Positions 6,904 through 12,611 of a DNA stretch of 22,096 nt are shown here, piece after piece (position 1 is the stretch's first letter; every line of letters begins with the position of its first letter). The position numbers and the translations under genes were made by a program. The notes under the pieces were generated by a model that saw only the letters and a list, made by a program, of their open reading frames with translations, was not told the DNA's origin and did no database searches. This DNA is from a virus. Location: the IMG/VR virus record IMGVR_UViG_3300005293_000016, positions 1 through 22,096 of that record; one strand, given 5' to 3'.

Positions 6904-7070
6904 GGTCACCGAGACAGTATTACCTGGGTGTGAAAGCAAGACTTGATGGCGTTGGGAAGTTGACGAACCCGAACGCTTATATGCAATGGGCCTGGTCGTG
7001 GTGGTTGGCCGGCTGGAACGATAAAGACAAGGAACTGATTGATGCAGAAGAAACCCAGCAACACGCGTGA
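6900..7070 (+). CDS. RMF-like small protein 1
   Basis: 56 aa from TTG 6900, overlapping the upstream TGA, with AAAGGGG about 9 bases before it; GTG 6930 is an alternative start. Pattern: YYLGVKARLDGVGKL, then TNPNAYMQW, then WSWWLAGWNDKD. This follows the ribosome modulation factor layout G-x-x-A-x-x-x-G, an N/C-P-[YN] turn, then W-L-x-G-W. RMF binds the 30S anti-Shine-Dalgarno region and drives 100S hibernation dimers. It is the first of three such genes in a row. The call rests on the turn and Trp-Leu-Gly-Trp positions, not on strong identity. Confidence 0.5.
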   Translation: MRSPRQYYLGVKARLDGVGKLTNPNAYMQWAWSWWLAGWNDKDKELIDAEETQQHA

Positions 7071-7239
7071 GCAGTGCGCTTTTGATCGTGGGGTGTACAA
7101 CAAAAAGCTTGCGCGTGTTGCTAGCCAGGCATCGGCGGCTAAAGTTGGGATTGTTGAAAAATGGCGCGAAGTTCACAACCCGCACAAGAAGGGTTCGCCG
7201 GAACATCAATTTTGGAATGAGGGGTTTGACAGCGTATGA
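7042..7239 (+). CDS. RMF-like small protein 2 (most divergent)
   Basis: 65 aa from ATG 7042, with AAGGA at 7029-7033; the TTG at 7039 is not needed. It overlaps the previous gene by 29 bases. A basic N-terminus is followed by CAFDRGVYNKKLAR, a 25-residue insertion (ASQASAAKVGIVEKWREV), then NPHKKGSPEHQFWNEGFDSV. The N-P-x-x-x-G-S and W-x-x-G-F parts sit where RMF has its C-P-Y turn and W-L-G-G-W end. Position between two other RMF-like genes supports the assignment more than the sequence does. Confidence 0.45.
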   Translation: MQKKPSNTREQCAFDRGVYNKKLARVASQASAAKVGIVEKWREVHNPHKKGSPEHQFWNEGFDSV

Positions 7240-7418
7240 CTCAGACACGTTGGTATCACGGCGGGGCCAGTCAGCGCCGCAGCGGCAAGCCATGTATATT
7301 GCCACCAGCCTGTAAGGATTGGGAGCGCCGTCACTGGCTGCAAGGCTACATTGACGCGAACAGTGCCATTGAGGCGCGAGCCAAAGAGCTGCTTGACAGT
7401 GTTCCGGTGAGTGCGTAA
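7236..7418 (+). CDS. RMF-like small protein 3
   Basis: 60 aa, with ATGA overlap to the previous gene and GAGGGG upstream. Best RMF match of the three: YHGGASQRRSGKPCILPP, then a helix, then RRHWLQGYIDA. In E. coli RMF the corresponding features are G-x-x-x-G-R-S-K-x-x-C-P-Y and Q-W-L-G-G-W-R-E-A. The basic residues before Cys fit binding to rRNA. It ends its transcription unit, followed by the strong terminator at 7456. A role in shutting down or redirecting host ribosomes is an inference from the family. Confidence 0.6.
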   Translation: MTQTRWYHGGASQRRSGKPCILPPACKDWERRHWLQGYIDANSAIEARAKELLDSVPVSA

Positions 7419-7449
7419 AGTCGCCCGTGCATTGTCATTGCTTGGCTAC

Positions 7450-7502
7450 ACCTCAAGCCCCGGTTGCTTTCCCCAGCACCGGGGCTTTTCTTTGTCTGTT
7501 AT
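7450..7502 (+). repeat. Direct repeat of terminator flanks, second copy at 7842-7884
   Basis: The 13-base segment starting ACCTCAAGCCCCG and a 22-base segment beginning GGGGCTTTTC and ending GTCTGTTAT occur here (22-mer at 7481-7502) and again at 7863-7884. The hairpin sequence between the two segments differs between copies. This indicates duplication of the terminator/promoter module around the small gene 7567-7830. Confidence 0.85.
7456..7489 (+). terminator. Strong intrinsic terminator
   Basis: AGCCCCGGTTGCT (7456-7468) pairs with AGCACCGGGGCT (7475-7486) as a 12-bp stem with one bulged base, followed by TTTT. It ends the transcription unit of the RMF-like genes. Confidence 0.92.
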
Positions 7503-7503
7503 C

Positions 7504-7532
7504 TTGACGTGGCGTTAATAACGGTCTATTGT
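7504..7532 (+). promoter_or_regulatory. Sigma70-type promoter with perfect operator-like palindrome (module 4)
   Basis: TTGACG (7504-7509), a 17-base spacer and TATTGT (7527-7532). The spacer contains CGTTA-A-TAACG (7513-7523), a perfect inverted repeat with a one-base centre and the cleanest copy of the motif shared with modules 1, 2 and 3. The leader to the ATG at 7567 resembles that of module 1 (CGGAGCAA). Confidence 0.82.
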
Positions 7533-7566
7533 CCGATTACTTAAACGAACAACGGAGCAAGACGAG

Positions 7567-7830
7567 ATGAAAGCCATGCCACCGGGAGTAACGTGCAGAA
7601 CCTGCGGAACCCGTCTAAGGGTGCGCGATGTTTGTAGCGTGTATTGCCCAAACGAACAATGCGGAAAACTCACCGTAGCCGAGCGTATTTGGTGCCGTAG
7701 CCAGCCTACGTTTGCGTACTTTGTTTTGTCAGAGATCATCTATACGAAATGCGGAAAGCGCTTTGCCACCTTCAAGGAGTACCGCGACTGGGTTTATTTG
7801 AGCGAGCTTCTGGAATACGCAGGTGAATAA
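7567..7830 (+). CDS. Zinc-ribbon protein, single-gene unit
   Basis: 87 aa; GGAG at 7554-7557 is 9 bases from ATG 7567. An N-terminal zinc site is clear: CRTCG (C10, C13) with VCSVYCPNEQCGK (C23, C27, C32), a C-x2-C...C-x4-C arrangement like small zinc ribbons. The rest (about 40-87) is aromatic-rich (FAYFVLSEIIYTKCGKRFATFKEYRDWVYL) with another Cys but no membrane helix. It has its own promoter and terminator. Function unknown. Confidence 0.75.
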   Translation: MKAMPPGVTCRTCGTRLRVRDVCSVYCPNEQCGKLTVAERIWCRSQPTFAYFVLSEIIYTKCGKRFATFKEYRDWVYLSELLEYAGE

Positions 7831-7848
7831 CCAACCCCGCCCACCTCA

Positions 7849-7871
7849 AGCCCCGACAGTGCGGGGCTTTT
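7849..7871 (+). terminator. Intrinsic terminator, loop GACAGTGC
   Basis: AGCCCC (7849-7854) pairs with GGGGCT (7863-7868), with the 8-base loop GACAGTGC and TTTT to 7871. The loop is the exact reverse complement of the loop of the terminator at 7987. Confidence 0.88.
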
Positions 7872-7882
7872 CTTTGTCTGTT

Positions 7883-7898
7883 ATTTGTGGTCTATTGG
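7883..7898 (+). promoter_or_regulatory. Shortened promoter-like module (module 5)
   Basis: ATTTGTGGTCTATTGG sits directly after the repeated 22-mer (sharing its last AT), where module 4 has its promoter. GGTCTATTG matches the -10 region of module 4, but the -35 and the CGTTANTANCG motif are missing. Either a decayed promoter or a different kind of site. Confidence 0.35.
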
Positions 7899-7919
7899 TC
7901 GGGCGAGTAACAAAAAGGT

Positions 7920-8012
7920 ATGGCTGTAAGTCAACCAGACAATGCGAGGTCACCCCATGCAACCGCAGCTCTAACCAAGCGCACCGAGCCCCGCACTGTC
8001 GGGGCTTTTTAA
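7920..8012 (+). CDS. Possible 30-aa ORF ending in a terminator
   Basis: ATG 7920 to TAA 8010-8012, 30 codons, starting MAVSQPDNARSPHATAALT and ending in GAF encoded by the terminator stem and T run. AAAAAGG lies only 1 base before ATG, too close for a good Shine-Dalgarno. The stop lies in the terminator T tract, which echoes the TetR-like gene, where the stop is in the loop. It could equally be a non-coding RNA of about 100 bases between the -10-like box at 7893 and the terminator at 7987. Confidence 0.25.
   Translation: MAVSQPDNARSPHATAALTKRTEPRTVGAF
7987..8010 (+). terminator. Intrinsic terminator, loop GCACTGTC
   Basis: AGCCCC (7987-7992) pairs with GGGGCT (8001-8006), with the 8-base loop GCACTGTC and T run to 8010. 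Same stem as the terminator at 7849, with the loop reverse-complemented. Confidence 0.88.
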
Positions 8013-8020
8013 TACCCGTA

Positions 8021-8036
8021 ATTTGTGGTCTACTCA
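8021..8036 (+). promoter_or_regulatory. Shortened promoter-like module (module 6)
   Basis: ATTTGTGGTCTACTCA follows the terminator by about 10 bases and matches module 5 at 13 of 14 leading positions. It has no recognisable -35. It would read into the inverted repeat and the primase gene. Confidence 0.3.
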
Positions 8037-8060
8037 CCCCGCCAAGTTCACCTAATCAGT

Positions 8061-8137
8061 AAAACGCCCGATGCACTCTAGACAGGGGTACTGACCCTTG
8101 GAGCTTGGCAGCCATTCTAGAGTGCATCGGGCGTTTT
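8061..8137. repeat. Perfect 22-bp inverted repeat with structured 33-base loop
   Basis: The left arm 8061-8082 (starting AAAACGCCCGATG) and right arm 8116-8137 (ending CATCGGGCGTTTT) are exact reverse complements. In the 33-base loop, CAGGGGT/ACCCTTG (8083-8089 and 8094-8100) can form a second hairpin with loop ACTG, so the whole folds as a stem with an inner arm. The A run before the GC part and T run after it would also suit a bidirectional terminator. It ends 21 bases before the likely primase start, so it could act in transcription, translation or replication. Confidence 0.9.
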
Positions 8138-8158
8138 CGTTAAAATAAGGCAATGACA

Positions 8159-10780
8159 ATGCTCGCAACAGCTTTGGCGGGAATGACCGCCATCAATCAA
8201 TGGTTCGTGTGGCGTCTGTCACCGGACCCGAAAAAGCCGGGGAAATACCTCAAGGTGCCTGCGCATCCTGACGGTCGAATTGAGTTTGATGAGAACGGAA
8301 AGTTAAAAGGGCCTGACGCCCAAAAGCCGTACGCGTGGTCATCGTTTGAGGTAGCCACGGCTCAGCTCACTGCTCACCTGGGGAGGCTTGACGGCTATGT
8401 CTACACGCTCGGTTTTATGGTTACTCGTGATTGTGGCTATTGGTTCTTGGATGTCGATAGTTGCGTTAATGCTGATGGTCAGCTCACACCCTGGGCAGCG
8501 TGGCTCTATCAAAACTTGCCAGGCGCCTTTTTTGAGTACAGCTCAAGCGGCACAGGCATACACCTCATAGGGCGAGGTTGCCCGCCTGCTGGTCACCGCA
8601 CTCGCCCAACCCAAGCATGGATAGCCGCAAACCCTGGCAATGATCTTGAATTCTACACGGGCGGGCGGGGTATCGCGTTTGGCTTGAACGGTCAGGCATG
8701 GGGCTCAGCCGATACACACCTGGGTCAGCAGACTCAATATATTGTTGACCAAATTTTCACACCTGAGCAGTCAACCGGTGTGGCCTTGGTGGGCGATGGC
8801 CCTCGGGCTGATTGGAATGGCCCGACTGATGACAATGAGCTGATCAGGCGCGCAATGCAGTCTCGCAGTGCCGGGGCGATGTTCTCAGGTAAGGCAACCT
8901 TTGCTGACCTGTGGACGTGCAACGTTCAAGCACTTGCAGCCAGCTACCCCGATGAGGACCGCAGCGACGGCTTACCTTATGGTGGCACCGAGGTTGATTT
9001 CGCCCTTGCTTCCCACCTGGCGTTCTGGACCGGCTGCGATGCTGAGCGCATGGTGCGGCTTATGTGGCAGTCCAAGTTGGTGCGTGACAAATGGACTGAG
9101 CACCGTACGTACCTGGCTGAGCTGACGGTTGACCGTGCCTGCAAGCAAACCCGCAACGTCTGTCAGGACAAGGAAAGCGTGGCCAAGCTGGACGCCACTG
9201 TGACCCTGGCAGCAGGTGTGAGCCGGCAAGAGTATTTTGACCTCATCATGGGTTGCAACGATGACGCGGACATGCGCAATGACGTGGTGCCGCAGATCGC
9301 CGCTGACCGCTCAATTGCAATGCTCGACCGTGACTGGCTGGCAGCGGCTATAAAGAAGCGCATGAGCGATTGGGGGTTCCCGGTCAGCATCAGTGACTGC
9401 AAGGCCATGGTGCGCTTGCAGGTGGTTGAGGATGAGGACGGCGGGATCATTCCTGAGTGGGCAAACCGCCACGTGTACGTCATGGCCACCGATTGCTTCT
9501 TTGACCTGATGACCGCCAGCACGATGAGCCGCACCGCGTTCAATGCGCAATATGAGCGCATGATGCCTCAGAAGCCGAACGGCGACCGTGAGGATGCAGC
9601 CAAGTGGTGCTTGCAGCGTTGGAACACCGCCACCGTGGGCGACACGATGTACCTACCCGGCAAAGAGAGCATTTTCAATCATGAGGGTCGTTGGTACGCC
9701 AACCTGTACAGCCCGAGCACGGTGCCTGAAATCGCCCTCGGCTATACCCAAGGTGGGATTGATGCCATCCAAGCGTTCCTGCGCCACCTGCAAGCGCTGT
9801 GCGGCAACCGGAATGAGGTCTATCTAAACCTGCTGGACTGGATGGCCTGGTGTGCGCAGAACCCTGGCAAGAAGTGCCGGTATGCACCGATCATCAAAGG
9901 CATGCCTGGTGATGGTAAGTCGCTCATCATTAACGTCATGCAGGCGGTGATGGGATTTGCCAACGCAACCAGCGTGGGTGCCAAGTTGGTCTGCTCAGAT
10001 TTCGGGGACTGGCAAGAGGGCTCGTGCGTCACCGCGTTTGAGGAACTGATGATCACCGGGGCCAAGCGTTATGCCGTGGCCAACGCGATCAAAGAGCCCA
10101 TCACCAACAACACGCTTAAGATCAACCGCAAGGGTCGTCCCGCTGGCGCGTCGATCATCAACGTCACCAACTACATTGCGTTCACCAACTTTGTTGATGC
10201 TGTGCCGCTGGAAGACAACGACCGTCGTTGGTGGGTGATCTTTTCCCCGTTCAACAGCCTGACAGGTTTGGCAGGTGCGTTGAGCCTGACGACCGAAGGG
10301 CTGACCGCGCATTACGACATGATCTTTGACAGCCTCACCGATGTGCGCCGGGGCGAGTGGCGCAAGTTCCTAACTGAGTACACGGTTAGCGCGAATTTCA
10401 AGCCAAACTCAAAAGCGCCGGACACCGAAGAGAAACACGAAATGCAAGCGGGCGGGGAAGACGCTCATGAGGCCGTGGCGCGTCAATGTATCGAAACCGG
10501 GGCCGTGGGTGTCGGTCAGTTCGTTTTAAGCTCTAGCAGCTTAACAGCGGCTATGAGGACCGTTTGCGTACAGGACGGGTTAGACATTCCGAAAACGACT
10601 GCGGTTAACCACGTGCTCACGAGAATGGGCTTCTCACCAGTACGTCAGCTCAAGTGGGATGGTAAGCCCCATCGTGTTTGGTGGAAGCGTGGGACGGTGG
10701 CGAACAATGACAACGAGACTCTGCGGTCCATGTTGGAGTTGACGAAAATTCAGCACCTTCAAGCGTTGGTCAATAATTGA
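8159..10780 (+). CDS. Primase-polymerase/helicase, replication protein
   Basis: 873 aa from ATG 8159; AAGG at 8147-8150 is 8 bases from 8159 but only 2 from the in-frame ATG 8153. The N-terminal 200 residues resemble an archaeo-eukaryotic primase (PrimPol): YWFLDVDSC with D98 and D100, SSSGTGIHL with H135, and DLEFYTGGRGIAF with E164 are the likely catalytic positions. A helical linker follows. The C-terminal part (about 530-720) is a superfamily-3/D5-like ATPase: Walker A GMPGDGKS (581-588), an acidic Walker B-like AFEELMI, a sensor region around NVTNYIAFTN and Arg finger DNDRRWW. Similar primase-helicase fusions, including the NrS-1 phage type, start and unwind phage DNA. The adjacent repeat array at 10781 is a natural candidate target. 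The last 100 residues look like a winged-helix tail. Confidence 0.85.
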   Translation: MLATALAGMTAINQWFVWRLSPDPKKPGKYLKVPAHPDGRIEFDENGKLKGPDAQKPYAWSSFEVATAQLTAHLGRLDGYVYTLGFMVTRDCGYWFLDVDSCVNADGQLTPWAAWLYQNLPGAFFEYSSSGTGIHLIGRGCPPAGHRTRPTQAWIAANPGNDLEFYTGGRGIAFGLNGQAWGSADTHLGQQTQYIVDQIFTPEQSTGVALVGDGPRADWNGPTDDNELIRRAMQSRSAGAMFSGKATFADLWTCNVQALAASYPDEDRSDGLPYGGTEVDFALASHLAFWTGCDAERMVRLMWQSKLVRDKWTEHRTYLAELTVDRACKQTRNVCQDKESVAKLDATVTLAAGVSRQEYFDLIMGCNDDADMRNDVVPQIAADRSIAMLDRDWLAAAIKKRMSDWGFPVSISDCKAMVRLQVVEDEDGGIIPEWANRHVYVMATDCFFDLMTASTMSRTAFNAQYERMMPQKPNGDREDAAKWCLQRWNTATVGDTMYLPGKESIFNHEGRWYANLYSPSTVPEIALGYTQGGIDAIQAFLRHLQALCGNRNEVYLNLLDWMAWCAQNPGKKCRYAPIIKGMPGDGKSLIINVMQAVMGFANATSVGAKLVCSDFGDWQEGSCVTAFEELMITGAKRYAVANAIKEPITNNTLKINRKGRPAGASIINVTNYIAFTNFVDAVPLEDNDRRWWVIFSPFNSLTGLAGALSLTTEGLTAHYDMIFDSLTDVRRGEWRKFLTEYTVSANFKPNSKAPDTEEKHEMQAGGEDAHEAVARQCIETGAVGVGQFVLSSSSLTAAMRTVCVQDGLDIPKTTAVNHVLTRMGFSPVRQLKWDGKPHRVWWKRGTVANNDNETLRSMLELTKIQHLQALVNN

Positions 10781-11098
10781 TCAGGTCCCAAGGGTAACAA
10801 GTAGGTCCCAGGTTAAAACGACTTGGGACCCGCTGAGAGCCCCGGTTTATATAGCTTTCTTCTCTTTTAGGTCCCAAGGTCCCAAGTAGAAGTAAAAGTA
10901 GCTACACACACAAGAGACTCACAATTCTGTATAGGTGGTCATCATTTATACTCGTGTATGTCTCGTACATTATGCATTTAGATATTTTCAACTTGGGACT
11001 TGGGACCTTTTGGCTACAGGCCACGGTTTATAAGGGTTTCAGGGGTAACGGACTTGGTACCCCATCTTGGGACCTTTTCACATTTGAGAGCTGAGATT
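10781..11098. repeat. Non-coding region with nine GGTCCCAAG repeats: candidate replication origin
   Basis: Copies (one-mismatch marked *): forward 10784-10792, 10804-10812*, 10870-10878, 10878-10886; reverse 10822-10830, 10992-11000*, 10999-11007, 11053-11061*, 11066-11074. The pairs at 10870-10886 (forward) and 10992-11007 (reverse) face each other across about 105 bases that are clearly AT-richer than the rest of the window. CGGTTTATA occurs after a reverse copy twice (10843, 11024). Tandem iterons beside an AT-rich segment next to the primase-helicase gene are typical of origins. An operator array for the late genes is the alternative. No credible coding sequence is present. Confidence 0.72.
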
Positions 11099-11872
11099 AT
11101 GAAAAAACGTCGAATTTCGAAGGAAGAGGCTGAATTCGCCAAGAAATACGTCGAGTGTGGTAAACCTGGTGAATCTTACAAATTTGCGTACGTCACAAAA
11201 GGGCTCTCAAATTCTGAGATTAGCTCAAAGGGCTATCAGGTTAAGAACCGCAAGCAGGTCAAAGAGCTTATTGAGACGTTGCAAAAAAAGGTGAGCAAGG
11301 ACGCTGAATTTGGAATTAAGCAAATTCTTGAAATTTGGCAGGACATTGCAACCGCTGATCCTAACGAGCTGATGAGCAACTTGAGGCGCTGTTGCCGACA
11401 TTGCTACGGGCGTGGTCACCTTTATCAGTGGAAGGACAAAGCGGAATTCGCGTTCGTGTTGGGCCAGGCACTTAAAAGCAAGCCAGGTAAGGGTGAACCC
11501 CGGCAGGCCATCCCGAGTGATGAGGGCGGCTATGGTTTCAACTTCACGTTCCGCCCTCATCCTGAGTGCACCGAGTGCAAAGGTGAGGGGCATCTAGATA
11601 CGTTCTTTGCTGACACCCGCAAACTGAGCCGTGCAGGCCGGCGCCTGTACGCAGGGGTCAAGCAGACCGCGCAGGGGATGCAGGTACTAACACGCGATCA
11701 GGATGCAGCGCTTGCCAACCTGGCCAAGTTCCACGGTATGACGCCTGACAACCTGCGCGTAACTGGCGCTAACGGTGAGCCATTAGTAACTGCTACTATG
11801 CCGCTACCGGCTGACCCGGTTGAGGCCGCGAACGTTTACGCGGAATTCATCAAAAAGAACGCAAGGGGATGA
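11099..11872 (+). CDS. Terminase small subunit with zinc finger
   Basis: 257 aa from ATG 11099. The frame is open upstream to a TTG at 11000, but that lies within the repeat array. Residues 1-60 match the terminase small subunit (Terminase_2/XtmA type) DNA-binding start: KKRRISKEEAEFAKKYVEC, then an HTH-like part ending in VKNRKQVKELIE. Next come ILEIWQDIATADPNEL and a zinc finger split by an insert: RRCCRHCYGRGH (C98/C99, C102) and HPECTECKGEGH (C157, C160), a known feature of this group. The protein recognises phage DNA and passes it to the large subunit. Unusually, six small genes separate it from the large subunit. The start has only a weak Shine-Dalgarno. Confidence 0.9.
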   Translation: MKKRRISKEEAEFAKKYVECGKPGESYKFAYVTKGLSNSEISSKGYQVKNRKQVKELIETLQKKVSKDAEFGIKQILEIWQDIATADPNELMSNLRRCCRHCYGRGHLYQWKDKAEFAFVLGQALKSKPGKGEPRQAIPSDEGGYGFNFTFRPHPECTECKGEGHLDTFFADTRKLSRAGRRLYAGVKQTAQGMQVLTRDQDAALANLAKFHGMTPDNLRVTGANGEPLVTATMPLPADPVEAANVYAEFIKKNARG

Positions 11873-11874
11873 CA

Positions 11875-12387
11875 ATGCAACGTTACGCAATTGATGCAAA
11901 GGGTAAGTGGGTCGCTGTACCTGTTGCCGCTGGGGCGTTCGTGCGCTATGAGGATGCACAAGCGCTGAGCGTGGCCAACATCCTGTTGGACGTGGTGCCA
12001 GGTGACGGTAGTGGTCACGAGGTTTACGCCAAGTCTGTTGAGGACGTGGTGCAGAAGCTTTCAAGCATGGATGAGCGCATTGAGGATTTAGAGAGCGATT
12101 GGCAATTGCTGAGCGATAAGCACGACAGCATCAGCCGCAACTGCTCAGCGTTCGAAAATGAAATGGGGAACTTGCAGGTTGAGAACGGCAAGATTCGCGA
12201 AGCATATAAAGGGTATTCGTCAAAGCTGGTTGTTGACGCACTGACCCACGAACGCGACACCCTGCGCGATGTGCTGGCCCTCTTGGCTCCTGACCTCAAA
12301 GCGATGGCAATCCTGTACGCGCAGCAAGGGGACCACACGCGGTCGCAGGCCCTGGCCAACATTTGCAAATCTGTAGGGGTGCTGTGA
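11875..12387 (+). CDS. Coiled-coil hypothetical protein
   Basis: 170 aa from ATG 11875. AAGGGG (11863-11868) directly abuts an earlier ATG at 11869 and is 6 bases from 11875, so the second start is favoured. The N-terminal 50 residues look beta-rich (RYAIDAKGKWVAVPVAAGAFVRYED). Residues about 55-115 form a likely coiled coil (VVQKLSSMDERIEDLESDWQ and onward), followed by a helical end (LRDVLALLAPDLKAMAILYAQQ). Phage proteins with this architecture are common near replication or packaging genes and have no defined role. Confidence 0.72.
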   Translation: MQRYAIDAKGKWVAVPVAAGAFVRYEDAQALSVANILLDVVPGDGSGHEVYAKSVEDVVQKLSSMDERIEDLESDWQLLSDKHDSISRNCSAFENEMGNLQVENGKIREAYKGYSSKLVVDALTHERDTLRDVLALLAPDLKAMAILYAQQGDHTRSQALANICKSVGVL

Positions 12388-12611
12388 TGAGCAACCGTGG
12401 CCCTTGCATGACCCTAAAAGAACTGGCCCGCGAAACCGGTGTAACTCAGCAGGCTCTTTCCCGTCGCAGCAAGAAACACCCGCTACCTGCTGAGGTTCTG
12501 TTTGAGGGCAGCGATAAAAAGCAGGTTCATTTGAGCAAGCGCCGGGTCACGCACTCGCGGCAGTTCCGGCGCTCTGAATTGTTGGCATGGTTTGAGGTAT
12601 CTTCGAAATGA
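12387..12611 (+). CDS. Small helix-turn-helix protein
   Basis: 74 aa from ATG 12387, overlapping the upstream TGA by one base, with AGGGG 7 bases before it. Residues 9-30 (TLKELARETGVTQQALSRRSKK) form a clear helix-turn-helix, then the chain becomes basic (KRRVTHSRQFRRSELLAWFE). The size and pattern resemble small MerR/excisionase-like phage regulators. Lying between the terminase subunits, it might tune late transcription. Target unknown. Confidence 0.7.
   Translation: MSNRGPCMTLKELARETGVTQQALSRRSKKHPLPAEVLFEGSDKKQVHLSKRRVTHSRQFRRSELLAWFEVSSK

Larger units (their letters stand above)
7831..8158. other. Gene-poor, structure-rich region before the primase gene
   Basis: About 328 bases without a secure gene. 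In order it holds a terminator (7849-7871), a shortened promoter-like module (7883-7898), a possible 30-codon ORF (7920-8012), a second terminator (7987-8010), another shortened promoter-like sequence (8021-8036), a perfect 22-bp inverted repeat (8061-8137) and the Shine-Dalgarno of the primase gene. A reading frame spanning 7823-8062 merely runs through both terminators and is not credible. Confidence 0.8.

Noticed and set aside
7823-8062. 79-codon open frame before the primase gene
   Set aside because: It reads through two intrinsic terminators and the promoter-like modules, and repeats the terminator-encoded peptide. It is a by-product of the repeated DNA.
7872-8140. tRNA gene in the gene-poor region
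   Set aside because: No cloverleaf with an acceptor stem and T-loop consensus could be found. The visible stems are terminators and the 22-bp inverted repeat.
11000-11098. Upstream extension of the small terminase gene to TTG 11000
   Set aside because: It would translate the GGTCCCAAG repeat array. The XtmA-type start aligns with ATG 11099.
10781-11098. CRISPR array suggested by the GGTCCCAAG repeats
   Set aside because: The repeats are only 9 bases, occur in both orientations and are unevenly spaced. No cas genes are present.
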